Part shown: positions 8,345 through 16,661 of the stretch, piece after piece | Layout of the letters: each line of letters opens with the position of its first letter | How positions within the stretch are numbered: position 1 is the stretch's first letter | Source: Paenibacillus tianmuensis | Lineage (GTDB): Bacteria > Bacillota > Bacilli > Paenibacillales > NBRC-103111 | DNA length: 64,000 nt | Direction: 5' to 3' | Assembly: GCF_900100345.1 (NCBI RefSeq) | Contig: NZ_FMTT01000011.1 | Location: forward strand, 62,001 to 126,000 | The notes under the pieces: generated by a model | Database searches by the model: none | The model's input: the letters and a program-made list of their open reading frames with translations, nothing else | Told to the model about the DNA's origin: nothing | Program-made: the position numbers and the translations under genes

Positions 8345-10396
8345 TTATTTCGAGAGCACTTCCAAGATGGAGCTGCCGGACACAAACGTCGTGCCGTTCT
8401 CGAATTTATGCTCCAACGCGACATCTTTGCCGTTCTTCGTCGTTTTGCCGCTATTCAGATTCAAAACAATCGTGCCGTCGTTGATTCGTATCGTAATTTC
8501 TCTTGCCGACGCATTGTATTTCACCGTACCGCCCATCAGATTGACGAAGTTGGCCAGCGGAACCCAGTTTTTGCCATCCGATTTCGCATCGGATGCGTTC
8601 AGGCCAAGCGCGTTAGCCATGCCGAAGAACACATCGGTGTTATCCATCGTGCCTTTGAAATATTGCGACCCCGGGCCGTATACCATGAGCGGCACGTCGT
8701 CAGCCGTATGCACGCCTTGGCTATCCGCCGGACTAATGGTACCCGGCCGCAGGAAACGGTCGCGGTTCGGATCGTCCGGCTTCGCCAGCTTGGCCGGATT
8801 GGCCACATATTGGCCGTCTTTGTTTTTTACCGTCGGGGAAGTCGGCACCGCATCGAATTTGTAATCCTCATAGTAGTCGGGATGCGAGCCGAACACGACA
8901 GCCAGCTTGCGGTCAACGTCCGGCGTGTCCGGGAACCCGTCGCCGTTACTGTCGACATACGTCGGGAATTTGGAATCCTCGTACGTGCGCAGCGCTTCGC
9001 GTCCCGACTTGCCATCGCCTTCCCAATACGTTCCTGCGACGCTGACGGAGTGCGAATGATCCGCCGTAACGATGATCATCGTCTCGCCGTTCTGTTCGGC
9101 GAACCGTTTGGCTACGCCGATCGCTTTGTCCATCTCGATCGTATCGTAAGCCGCGCGCTCCCAATCCAACGGGTGAAGCTGCTTGTCGATGCTTGCACCT
9201 TCGACCATCAGGAAGAAGCCTTTGTCGTTTTTGCTGAGCGTATCGAGCGCTTTTTGCGTCATATCCCACAGGTTCGGCTGGTCCGTGAACGATTTCAGCT
9301 CCGCTTTGTTGTTCGTCGAGCGGTCGTAGTATACGCTCATGTCCGCCGTATGGAACAGGCCGAGCAGCTTGTCCGGCGTATTCGCCGCTTTCAGCTGGGT
9401 GGCGTTCTCCGCGATCGCGTAGCCTTGTTGCTGGAAGATGTCGAACAGGTTTTTCTCGTCCTTCCGTTTGGAGCCCGGCGTCGATTTCGGAAGGAAATAA
9501 GCCGATCCGCCGCCCAGAATCACTTCCGGCTGCAGCTTGTACAGCATTTCGGCGATTTCCGGCTTGTCCGAACGTCGACGCGTATGGGAGACGACGGCCG
9601 CCGGGGTGGCATCTTCGATTTCCGATGTCGTGACGACGCCGACCGACATACCGCGGGTCCGCTTGAGCATTTCCGCAAGCGTCTCGACCTTCGGATCGTC
9701 GAGCGAGCTTTCCGTATTGTCCGGGTAGATGCCCAGGCCGTTCACGGCGGATTTGTGGCCGGTATTGTACGCGCTGGCGCTGTTGGCGGAGTCCGTTACC
9801 AGCGCATCCATCCCGGAGGTCGTCACGACCGCGCGCTGATCGAAATTATCCATTTCGAGCAAACTGTTGTATTTGCCCTCGGTGATGCCTCTGGACATGA
9901 TGCGGGACATCGTAATATCCGGGAAAGCCATGCCGTCCCCGACGAACAGGATAACGTTTTTCGCTTTTTTGCCGCCTTGGTCGGCGAGCACGACTTCGTA
10001 TTTCACGGTTTTTGCCAAGTCGTTGTCGGCTTTGACGGAGACTTCATAGGTGCCGGGCTCATTGATTTTGACGTCCCGGATGGTGAACTCCTGGCTTTTG
10101 TCCGTGTTGGTTTTTACAAATGGCTTGCCGAAAAATGGCTCGGCATCATTGCCGTTCACCGTAATGGTGACGGAGGAAGGCATCGCCGTCAGGTGATTTA
10201 ATTCCACACGGAAGTCGAAGAGGCTTCCGGCTAAAAATTTAGCTCGGTCGATCGGTGCGATGTACACGGATGGAGCTTGCGCAGTTTCCGCCGCATAAGC
10301 CGCCGGTGCGGGCTCGGAGACGAATCCCGTGCCGCTTGCGAGCAGGCTGCCGGTGACCACGATGCTGGTTAAGACTTTAAAAGCCTTTTTCTTCAT
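8345..10396 (-). CDS. Secreted alkaline phosphatase with C-terminal stalk domain
   Basis: This 683-residue enzyme of the PhoA superfamily has a signal peptide (cleavage likely after AAYAA near residue 36). It then has an N-terminal beta domain to about 140, followed by the phosphatase domain: metal ligand D154 in LFVGDGM, catalytic Ser203 in TDSAN, EGASIDKQLHP, and TADHSHS. The last 85 residues match the copper amine oxidase N-terminal 'stalk' domain common in Paenibacillus exported proteins and may dock it to the cell wall. It releases phosphate from organic esters and needs zinc and magnesium. The promoter carries PhoP boxes. It is the first gene of a four-gene unit with the FtsX/LolD transporter. 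Confidence 0.93.
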   Translation of the reverse strand: MKKKAFKVLTSIVVTGSLLASGTGFVSEPAPAAYAAETAQAPSVYIAPIDRAKFLAGSLFDFRVELNHLTAMPSSVTITVNGNDAEPFFGKPFVKTNTDKSQEFTIRDVKINEPGTYEVSVKADNDLAKTVKYEVVLADQGGKKAKNVILFVGDGMAFPDITMSRIMSRGITEGKYNSLLEMDNFDQRAVVTTSGMDALVTDSANSASAYNTGHKSAVNGLGIYPDNTESSLDDPKVETLAEMLKRTRGMSVGVVTTSEIEDATPAAVVSHTRRRSDKPEIAEMLYKLQPEVILGGGSAYFLPKSTPGSKRKDEKNLFDIFQQQGYAIAENATQLKAANTPDKLLGLFHTADMSVYYDRSTNNKAELKSFTDQPNLWDMTQKALDTLSKNDKGFFLMVEGASIDKQLHPLDWERAAYDTIEMDKAIGVAKRFAEQNGETMIIVTADHSHSVSVAGTYWEGDGKSGREALRTYEDSKFPTYVDSNGDGFPDTPDVDRKLAVVFGSHPDYYEDYKFDAVPTSPTVKNKDGQYVANPAKLAKPDDPNRDRFLRPGTISPADSQGVHTADDVPLMVYGPGSQYFKGTMDNTDVFFGMANALGLNASDAKSDGKNWVPLANFVNLMGGTVKYNASAREITIRINDGTIVLNLNSGKTTKNGKDVALEHKFENGTTFVSGSSILEVLSK

Positions 10397-10432
10397 TTCA
10401 AATAAGCACCTCCACTTGAATTGGACAACTTG

Positions 10433-10486
10433 ATTATAGGGGAGCTGTGTAAAGTGGAATGAATGATTACGTTAAGAAATTATGAA
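10433..10486 (-). promoter_or_regulatory. PhoP-box promoter of the alkaline phosphatase operon
   Basis: On the minus strand four hexamers, TTCATA, TTAACG, ATTCAT and TTTACA, are each separated by exactly five bases. That is the 11-base periodic TT(A/C)ACA layout of Bacillus PhoP sites. The last hexamer ends nine bases before a perfect TATAAT at 10433-10438, placing the array at about -22 to -60. There is no separate good -35 hexamer, as expected for a PhoP-activated promoter. A GGAGGTG ribosome site follows before the ATG at 10396. Confidence 0.78.
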
Positions 10487-10518
10487 GAATTTGATTTGCT
10501 TGCCCCAAAACGGAAAAA

Positions 10519-10539
10519 GCCTCAGGCGAAGCCTAAGGC
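10519..10539 (-). terminator. Leftward hairpin with T-run
   Basis: On the minus strand GCCTTAGG and CCTGAGGC form a stem around CTTCG (one internal mismatch), followed by TTTTT CCGTTTT. It lies just upstream of the PhoP boxes and insulates the phosphatase promoter from leftward transcription. Confidence 0.65.
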
Positions 10540-10633
10540 AGGAGTACGATGTGATGTGCTATCCGTTTCGGCCGAGAGGGAAGAAGAAGCGGAGGGTGAA
10601 GATTAAGCAGGCTTGCAAGGCAGCGGATGTTTA

Positions 10634-10665
10634 AGAAAAAACACGTTCTTTTGAACGTATTTTCC
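10634..10665. terminator. Short perfect hairpin terminator
   Basis: ACGTTC, a TTTT loop and GAACGT form a perfect 6-bp stem flanked by an A-run on the left and ATTTT on the right. It sits 40 bases beyond the stop of the transposase remnant and would stop leftward transcripts. Confidence 0.6.
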
Positions 10666-10696
10666 TGACGGCAGATGAAATTTTAGCAAAGGGCAA

Positions 10697-11047
10697 TTAG
10701 TGAAGCTGCTCTTTCAATTTTCTTACTTCGCCTTCGGGCAATCCCGTCGCTTTAGCGATCTTGACCACGTCCATGCCCATTTCCAGCAAGTTTTTGGCTA
10801 CTTCAATTTCTTTTTCCCGTTTTCTTTCCTGCTTTCCTTCTTCTTTGGCTCCATCGATCATGGACGCTTCGTCGTGCAGCGCTTTTTGCCGCATTTCATA
10901 CAATCGCCGGGCTTCTTCGTTCTGGCTCAGAAACTCCAGTGTATCCATCGCTTTTTACAATGTCGGTTCGTTCATGGCGATGACCTCCCATAGTTCTTGT
11001 TTATCTACGCCTTTCAGACGGAAAACGTTCAGACATATGGACAATAT
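10697..11047 (-). pseudogene. Remnant of an Rpn/PD-(D/E)XK transposase-like nuclease
   Basis: The minus strand reads ENILSICLNVFRLKGVD then KQELWEVIAMNEPTL, a TAA stop at 10956-10958, and KAMDTLEFLSQNEEARRLYE onward to a C terminus ending EVRKLKEQLH. The tail (AKNLLEMGMDVVKIAKATGLPEGEV) is characteristic of Rpn-family recombination-promoting nucleases. The stop sits where CAA (Gln) would fit. The N-terminal nuclease domain of about 200 residues is absent, and the frame runs into the end of the VanZ gene. It is a decayed mobile-element gene; the 83-residue piece after the stop may still be translated but lacks the catalytic part. Confidence 0.75.
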
Positions 11048-11051
11048 ATTC

Positions 11052-11525
11052 TCATACCATAGAAATACCGGACGATCCTCTGTGACGCTTCCTGCCGAAC
11101 GCAACCCTGTACACCATGTACCCGAGAGAGGCGCCCGCGTAGTTAAGAATGACGTCGTCGATATCGCCGGAACCGACGTGCAATACCGTCTGAAGAAGCT
11201 CGACGACGATCAGCGGAATGATGAAGCCGAGCGAAAAACCTAGAAACGTCCGGCATCTCCGGAACAAGAGCGGCAGCAAAATTCCGAAAGGGATAAACAT
11301 TCCGATGTTGCCACCCAGATTGATAAGTACAACGGATAAAGCGATGGAGTCAAAATGAATAAAATAATGGCCGATCGTGCGAAAAGGATGCAGGTTGTAA
11401 CGAAACTCGTCCGCATGAACCGTCCGCCCGAATCCGACAAACATCATGTACAGCATGCAGGACGTATACAAAATGAATGCGGTGGCCGCCCATAGATTGC
11501 GTTTTCCCCTCTTTTTTCTCCTCAT
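11052..11525 (-). CDS. VanZ family membrane protein
   Basis: This 157-residue protein has four hydrophobic segments and the VanZ hallmarks NLGGNIGMFIPFGILLP and a C-terminal SGDIDDVILNYAGASLGYM. VanZ-like proteins sit in the membrane; some give low-level teicoplanin resistance, but most are uncharacterised. A basic N terminus (MRRKKRGKRN) precedes the first helix. It starts seven bases after the nucleotidyltransferase gene, so the two are probably one transcript. Its 3' end abuts the transposase remnant. Confidence 0.88.
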   Translation of the reverse strand: MRRKKRGKRNLWAATAFILYTSCMLYMMFVGFGRTVHADEFRYNLHPFRTIGHYFIHFDSIALSVVLINLGGNIGMFIPFGILLPLLFRRCRTFLGFSLGFIIPLIVVELLQTVLHVGSGDIDDVILNYAGASLGYMVYRVAFGRKRHRGSSGISMV

Positions 11526-11532
11526 GGTATCG

Positions 11533-12504
11533 TTACCTCACCCGGCCTTCTTCGGAAAGGCTGATCAAGTGCTCTGCTTGTTTCATTAAGGTGTGTATCT
11601 GCTCCTCCGAATACGTTCGGAAGCCTAGTGTGACAAGGTGCGCCTGCATCGCTTCCGGCAGTCCCCGGGCATGCTGTTCGAACGATAGGCCATCATCCAG
11701 GGCAAGATAGCACCAGAAGGCCTCGGCATAAAGCTGCCAAGCGAGATTATCCGGGTCGCCTGCTTCCTTGTACCGTGCCGCCTTGCGAGCCGTGAGCTCG
11801 TCTTGAACGGATTGCAGCCCGAAGGCATCCGCATCGTCGTTCCGCTCGCGCAAGTAAGCGCGGTAAGCCTGAAGCGACGTGAGCAGTTTGTCGGGATCGA
11901 TGCTGCCTGCACCGAATCGAATCTCCCGGTAGGCCGGGTACAGGTCCAGCTGTCTCATGATCGGCAGCAATCCTCCGGTCGACATCGCGCCATGGACAAA
12001 ATAAGCGTAGGCTTGAGCCGCTTCTCCCCAAACGGCATCGGCGGCGAAACTGGCCGTCATTCGTTCTTGGGCGTCTAGACTTTCCTGAAGCCAAGCTTGA
12101 TGCTCGGCGATCGCGGCTTTGGCTTGCGACAGCATCCGTTCTCTGCCTTGCGGAGATTGAAAATACGCCGAAGCATCGTCGATCAAAGCTTGCAGCAGTC
12201 CTGAAGGGTCCGAAACGATGCGGGCCTCCTCCAGAAAGCGGAAATCCCAAGGGGAATCAATAATTCGCTCCATCTGCGGCAGCGGGTGGACATGAAGCTG
12301 AATGACATGCTCCTGAAAAAGCACATTTGCGCTGTAATGCGGCTGTTCTTGGTTCGACGTATAGACATTTAAGTCCAAGTCACTGAACCGGTCCGCTTCG
12401 CCGCGCCCCACAGAGCCGCCTGCCAAAGCGCCAACCTGCTGCGAGATAAGCTGTTGCTGCGCATATTGCTGAGCCAGATCGACATAAAACGAAGTATAAT
12501 TCAA
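11533..12504 (-). CDS. Nucleotidyltransferase-domain protein
   Basis: This 323-residue protein carries the polymerase-beta-like nucleotidyltransferase motif GGSVGRGEADRFSDLDLNVY near the N terminus, that is GS followed by D-x-D for metal binding. The remaining 250 residues are mostly helical. Similar proteins include aminoglycoside adenylyltransferase relatives, but the substrate is unknown. The best start is TTG at 12504, seven bases after GGGAGGT; a TTG six codons upstream lies over that ribosome site. It leads the pair with vanZ. Confidence 0.75.
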   Translation of the reverse strand: MNYTSFYVDLAQQYAQQQLISQQVGALAGGSVGRGEADRFSDLDLNVYTSNQEQPHYSANVLFQEHVIQLHVHPLPQMERIIDSPWDFRFLEEARIVSDPSGLLQALIDDASAYFQSPQGRERMLSQAKAAIAEHQAWLQESLDAQERMTASFAADAVWGEAAQAYAYFVHGAMSTGGLLPIMRQLDLYPAYREIRFGAGSIDPDKLLTSLQAYRAYLRERNDDADAFGLQSVQDELTARKAARYKEAGDPDNLAWQLYAEAFWCYLALDDGLSFEQHARGLPEAMQAHLVTLGFRTYSEEQIHTLMKQAEHLISLSEEGRVR

Positions 12505-12582
12505 TGATGTGACCTCCCGCAAAATAAAAGTAGTCGATTTAATAAAACTGGACCAACGTCGTCTTAATTAGTAATAAGATAA

Positions 12583-12786
12583 CTACGAACAGGTTAACAA
12601 TAAAGCAGATCGCATGAAGAGAGTGACGTAGTGGCTGAGCTTATACTCCCTGCGTCCTTGGCGGGGCAAGGCGTCAAAAGCCGCATGAAAAGTGTCCGTA
12701 TCTTTGGCAGGCATCCACGGTCCGCCGGTCGTTGCCCTTACGTTCGTGAAATCGTCAATGATGCCGTTTGCAATCAAGCGTTCCAT
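12583..12786 (-). CDS. Possible small hypothetical protein, perhaps frameshifted
   Basis: This is a 67-residue frame (MERLIANGIIDDFTNVRATT and on) with protein-like composition. The frame stays open upstream (YYQATVAEGPFSQTE) to a TGA, and a better start with AAAGGGTGATT before ATG AAA CGG ACG lies in another frame. This suggests either one frameshift in a gene of about 85 codons or a chance frame. I do not recognise the family. It fills the 418-base gap between the nucleotidyltransferase and the permease genes. Confidence 0.35.
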   Translation of the reverse strand: MERLIANGIIDDFTNVRATTGGPWMPAKDTDTFHAAFDALPRQGRREYKLSHYVTLFMRSALLLTCS

Positions 12787-12922
12787 TTCCGTTTGCGAGA
12801 AAGGGCCTTCTGCAACGGTTGCTTGATAGTACCGTCCGTTTCATTGCAGTAATCACCCTTTGGCATTTTATGTATGGAACTAATGATAGAGCGCGCGGGT
12901 CGTCGCTCGGGAGGGATGCCGC

Positions 12923-14206
12923 ATGATAACCAAACGATTTCTTCTACAGCAGTACGGTACGACCGTCCGCACGGAAATAACCGCGGGCGTCGTTTCGTTT
13001 GTTACGGTTGTTTATATTGTCGCCGTCAACGCATCGATCCTCGCGGATGCAGGTATTCCGTACGAGGCCGGGGTGATCGCGACGGCGCTTGCGGCATGTT
13101 TCGGGTCGCTGCTCGTCGGTCTCTGGGCGAACAGTCCGCTGATCATCGTGCCTGGAATGGGCATAAACGCGCTGTTCTCGTACACCGTCGTACAGGGGAT
13201 GCGGCTGCCTTGGCCGGAGGCGCTGGCGGCCGTCTTCGTATCCGGCTTGATCGTCTCGGCGCTTGCCTTTACGCCTCTGATCAAGCAGCTTGCCGCCACG
13301 ATTCCCGACTCGCTCAAGCATGCGATCGGCGCGGGCGTCGGCTTATTTTTGGCTTTCATCGGACTGCAAAAGGGGGGCATCGTCGTCCCCGGCAGTTCGT
13401 CGATCGTTGCGCTCGGTGATTTCGGCAGTGCGCACACGCTGCTGACACTTGCCACGCTGGCCGTGACCTTGGCTTTGTATGTCCGCGGCGTCCCGGGAAA
13501 CCTGCTGATCGGGATCGCGGCCGGTACCGGCTTGGCGGCCATAACGGGTCAGCTCGCCTGGGAGAGCGCGGGGACGGGATTATCGCTGGCGGCTTACGGC
13601 TCCGTATTCGGGGCGATGTCGTTCTCCGGGCTGCCGTCCATCGTATTCTGGACCGCAGTATTCTCGTTCGCGCTTGTCGTGCTATTTGAGAGCATCGGGC
13701 TCATCGACGCGCAGTTGCGGCTCATCGGACAGCCGGAGAAGGCGACCCGCAGCCTTCAGGCGGGAGCCATATCCGTAGCCGCTTCCGGCGTTCTGGGCAC
13801 AAGCCCGACGGTCACGGCGGTAGAGAGCGCCGCAGGCATCTCTTCCGGCGGCCGGACCGGCTTAACGGCTGTAACGGCCGGGGTGCTTTTCGCCTGCGCG
13901 GTGCCGCTCGGTCCGGTCATGCGGCTGATTCCCGATTCGGCCATCGCGCCGGTGCTGATTCTGATCGGCGGACTAATGCTCCAAGGCGTGAAGGATATTC
14001 CGTTCGACGATTTGTCAGAATGGCTGCCGGCTTTCCTCATCGTGGCCGGGATTCCGCTCACCTCCAGCATCGTGGACGGCATGGGGCTCGGCTTCGTTGC
14101 ATTTCCGATCCTGAAGCTCGCGGCGGGCAAACGGCGGGAAATTTCCCCGGTGTTCGTGACCATCGCCGCTTTATTCGTCTTAAACTTCGCCCTGCCGTTT
14201 ATCTGA
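12923..14206 (+). CDS. NCS2-family purine permease, AzgA/PbuG-like
   Basis: This 427-residue integral membrane transporter has about twelve hydrophobic segments. Family signs include VVYIVAVNASILADAG, VPGMGINALFSYTVV, IGAGVGLFLAFIGLQ and the late TGTSPTVTAVESAAG-type motif, here LGTSPTVTAVESAAGIS. AzgA-group members import adenine, guanine or hypoxanthine with protons. GGGAGGGATGCCGC precedes the ATG. I see no purine riboswitch in the 140 bases upstream. It is a single gene, convergent with the ATP-grasp gene only four bases away. Confidence 0.9.
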   Translation: MITKRFLLQQYGTTVRTEITAGVVSFVTVVYIVAVNASILADAGIPYEAGVIATALAACFGSLLVGLWANSPLIIVPGMGINALFSYTVVQGMRLPWPEALAAVFVSGLIVSALAFTPLIKQLAATIPDSLKHAIGAGVGLFLAFIGLQKGGIVVPGSSSIVALGDFGSAHTLLTLATLAVTLALYVRGVPGNLLIGIAAGTGLAAITGQLAWESAGTGLSLAAYGSVFGAMSFSGLPSIVFWTAVFSFALVVLFESIGLIDAQLRLIGQPEKATRSLQAGAISVAASGVLGTSPTVTAVESAAGISSGGRTGLTAVTAGVLFACAVPLGPVMRLIPDSAIAPVLILIGGLMLQGVKDIPFDDLSEWLPAFLIVAGIPLTSSIVDGMGLGFVAFPILKLAAGKRREISPVFVTIAALFVLNFALPFI

Positions 14207-14210
14207 CCTC

Positions 14211-15104
14211 TCAGTCCAGAAACGACCGGTAAAAAGCCTCCACATCCGTCATATCCTGAAGGCCGGATACTTGCCCGTCGCCGACCTCGATGATCAGCCA
14301 TTCGCCCGTGGTCGTCTTTGCAATGTCCATGGTGAAGAAGCTGCTGTGAATCCGCCGCGCGATCGCAACAAACACACTCAGATCCGGACGTTCCCCGTCG
14401 TAGGCTGCTTCCTCCCAATAATTTTGCGCCGCGATCAGCCGGTGCCGGTAAAAGAAAAGACGGTATTCCTTCGATAGGGGCATGCCGCTTTTGCCATGCG
14501 TCCCCAGCTTTTCGAGTTCGACGTACTCGCGGAACACGATTCCGCCGTTCAGCCCGTTGTCCTGCCGCTCGATGAAGGTCCGCAGCACCTTCTCCACCTG
14601 CTGCCGATCGGACGCATCGGGAATATAGCAGGCTTCTTCCCACTCGTGCTTCCGCGATTTGACGTAATCCTTCAAAAGAAGCGGTCGGCTCCCGAACGAA
14701 GCCAGCATTTCATGGACGCGGTTGATGTCCGAGTGGACCGCGGCGATATCCAACCAACGGCTCTCGGGAGTATGCTCTTTAATAAAGCTGTAGCTATGAG
14801 GAAAATGGTGACAGAGCACGTACTGTTCCGGCGTATTGACCAGATGGACGTTTTTTTGCTGCAAGGCCGAATAAAGCTGCTCGTAGTCCACAGGCTTCAT
14901 CATCCATCCGCGGTAAATCGCAGGCTCTGCCGTGTTCGCTTCCCGGACCCGTTGGACCGCGCGTGCCGTCTTCCCGTCCAACAAGTCGTCGAGCGAGATC
15001 AGCTCGACGGGGAGCCCCAGTCCTGCGGCCGTGCGGTACTCAAGCTCGTAGTCGGCATCCGCCGTTTTCGGATCCAGAGGATCGCTGCAAAATACAATTT
15101 TCAC
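14211..15104 (-). CDS. ATP-grasp domain protein (DUF4343-like)
   Basis: This 297-residue protein has an N-terminal region that reads like a substrate-binding Rossmann part (MKIVFCSDPLDPKTADADYE) and a C-terminal ATP-grasp-like fold. Candidate nucleotide or metal residues are LLLKDYVKSRKHEWEE, GGIVFREYVEL, EYRLFFYRHRLIAAQNYWEE and WLIIEVGDGQVSGLQ. ATP-grasp enzymes join a carboxylate to an amine through an acylphosphate; the substrates here are unknown. It lies downstream of the GNAT operon, 118 bases after its last gene. Confidence 0.75.
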   Translation of the reverse strand: MKIVFCSDPLDPKTADADYELEYRTAAGLGLPVELISLDDLLDGKTARAVQRVREANTAEPAIYRGWMMKPVDYEQLYSALQQKNVHLVNTPEQYVLCHHFPHSYSFIKEHTPESRWLDIAAVHSDINRVHEMLASFGSRPLLLKDYVKSRKHEWEEACYIPDASDRQQVEKVLRTFIERQDNGLNGGIVFREYVELEKLGTHGKSGMPLSKEYRLFFYRHRLIAAQNYWEEAAYDGERPDLSVFVAIARRIHSSFFTMDIAKTTTGEWLIIEVGDGQVSGLQDMTDVEAFYRSFLD

Positions 15105-15222
15105 CCTTAATCTCTCCTTCAGCTCGAACGGTATTTCCCGACGCCGGCAAATCCGGCCTTGGAGCGGGCTCTCCCGCAGGCGCCGGACTTGTCACACGGC
15201 CCCGGATAAAGCTGTACTCGTT

Positions 15223-15982
15223 CTACCCCTGCGGCTTCCCGAGTGTGCTCCACAGCTTATCGAATTTGGCTTTGGTCAAAATCTCGTATGTGACAAACCG
15301 TCCGTTATAAAACGCGCTGTACTTCGTGAAGGCGGTCGGGGCGTTTTGCGCCTGTTCCTTAGTCGTGAGCTTCACGCGTTTTACGGGAATTCCGTACGCC
15401 CGCTCAATGGCATCGAGCTCTTCACCGGTATAATGATCGGTAAAAGGGCATTGATCCGTATACAGCACGACCAGACCGTTATCGTCGGCAACGGCCTGCT
15501 GTCTGGCATTTTCTCTGAAGCGGGGCGTTCGGATCGAACCGCTTGACGAGCAGCTCGAAATAGGGAGGAGCGGTATCGCACACCTCGAATCCGTGTTTCA
15601 CGTAGTAGGACTTCTCCGAGAGATAAGGCCGCTTCTTATGGCTCGATACCGCAACGATGCCCGCTTTGCCCTCCGAGTCCCGAATGCATTCTTGCAAAAG
15701 CTGCGCTCCATATCCTTGTCCCTTGTAGCTTCCGGACACCCAAAAGCAGTTGATGAACATGTAGTTCGGCGCATCGATTGGCACCCAAGCGTTCTCGGCA
15801 GGCAAGTATTCGATGAACACTTTTCCTTTGGCGTCCAGCTTTTTAAAGACAAGCCCTTCTTGAAAACGGCAAGCCAGCCATTCTTTCTTCAGGCTGACGC
15901 CGCGCTGGACTTTCTTGTCCGACATGGCGCAGCAGATGTGTTCCCGAGCGATATTATCAGAGGTAACTTGTACGATGCTCAT
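15223..15982 (-). pseudogene. GNAT acetyltransferase with YoaP-type C-terminal domain, frameshifted
   Basis: Two adjacent frames form one protein. The first (start ATG 15982 after GGGAGGTC) is a GNAT domain with YKGQGYGAQLLQECI as the acetyl-CoA loop, and it runs to a TAA at about 15479. The second continues in the +1 frame as RENARQQAVADDNGLVVLYT, then DQCPFTDHYTGEE and a YoaP-like end RFVTYEILTKAKFDKLW. The break lies near 15511-15526 in a C/G-rich run. It is either a real inactivation or a base-call error. The second part has a thioredoxin-like cysteine (DQCPF). It is the last gene of the GNAT operon. Confidence 0.75.
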
Positions 15983-16009
15983 TCTCAGACCTCCCGGATC
16001 ATGCGTCAT

Positions 16010-16651
16010 TTATCCTTCTACAGGCTGAAGCGCTTCCTGATAATGGCTGATGTCGCCGTGCAGCTTGATGTCCGGCTTGCCGTCCTCAGTAAATTCGATC
16101 TTACACAGGCAGGCCGGATGAATGTACGGGAGCTCCCATAATTGCTCGATCGGCCTTTGCTCGAAAGCAGCCATCAGCAATTTGACCACGACGGTATGGG
16201 TGACGACCAGCACGGCCTGCCCGGCATGGTCGCGCAGAATGTGTCGGAGCTTGCCGAGGGCGCGCCGCTCCACCTCCACGAACGTCTCCGCTTGAGCGGC
16301 GCGGAAGCGGTCCGGCTGACGCCAGAAGTGCTCGTAAGCCTCCGGGCAGCGCTCCGCAATTTCCGCAGTGGTCTGTCCTTCCCATTCGCCCAGATTGATT
16401 TCCTTCAGCTCGTCGCATTCCGTTATGGCACTCGGCCGGCTGCCGCGGATCAGCTCGGCGGTCTTGACGGCCCGGGGGCTGGAGCTGCTGTAGATCCAAT
16501 CGAGCGGCTGCTCCAGCAGCGCGTCGCCCAGCCAACGAGCCTGCTTTACGCCAAGCTCCGTCAGCGGAGAATCCTGATGACCTTGAAAGCGGTGCTCCAC
16601 GTTCCATTCCGTCTGGCCGTGCCGGACCAAATATATCGTTGTTTTGTTCAT
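16010..16651 (-). CDS. Histidine phosphatase (phosphoglycerate mutase-like)
   Basis: This 213-residue enzyme has the branch-1 histidine phosphatase motif YLVRHGQTEWN at the N terminus (phospho-histidine in RHG) and the second catalytic histidine in VVTHTVVVKLL. Members dephosphorylate small phosphorylated compounds; CobC/PhoE relatives are close. The start is ATG 16651 with GGAGG six bases upstream; an 18-codon extension lacks a ribosome site. It sits ten bases after the secreted-protein gene and is part of a leftward operon of small enzymes. Confidence 0.88.
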   Translation of the reverse strand: MNKTTIYLVRHGQTEWNVEHRFQGHQDSPLTELGVKQARWLGDALLEQPLDWIYSSSSPRAVKTAELIRGSRPSAITECDELKEINLGEWEGQTTAEIAERCPEAYEHFWRQPDRFRAAQAETFVEVERRALGKLRHILRDHAGQAVLVVTHTVVVKLLMAAFEQRPIEQLWELPYIHPACLCKIEFTEDGKPDIKLHGDISHYQEALQPVEG

Positions 16652-16661
16652 CCCGCGCCTC

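Noticed and set aside
8408-10201. A 597-codon plus-strand frame opposite the alkaline phosphatase
   Set aside because: It lacks motifs and a ribosome site, and mirrors a complete phosphatase with all catalytic residues; codon bias causes the open frame.
12780-12922. Purine riboswitch before the NCS2 permease
   Set aside because: The conserved loops and three-way junction of purine aptamers are not visible.
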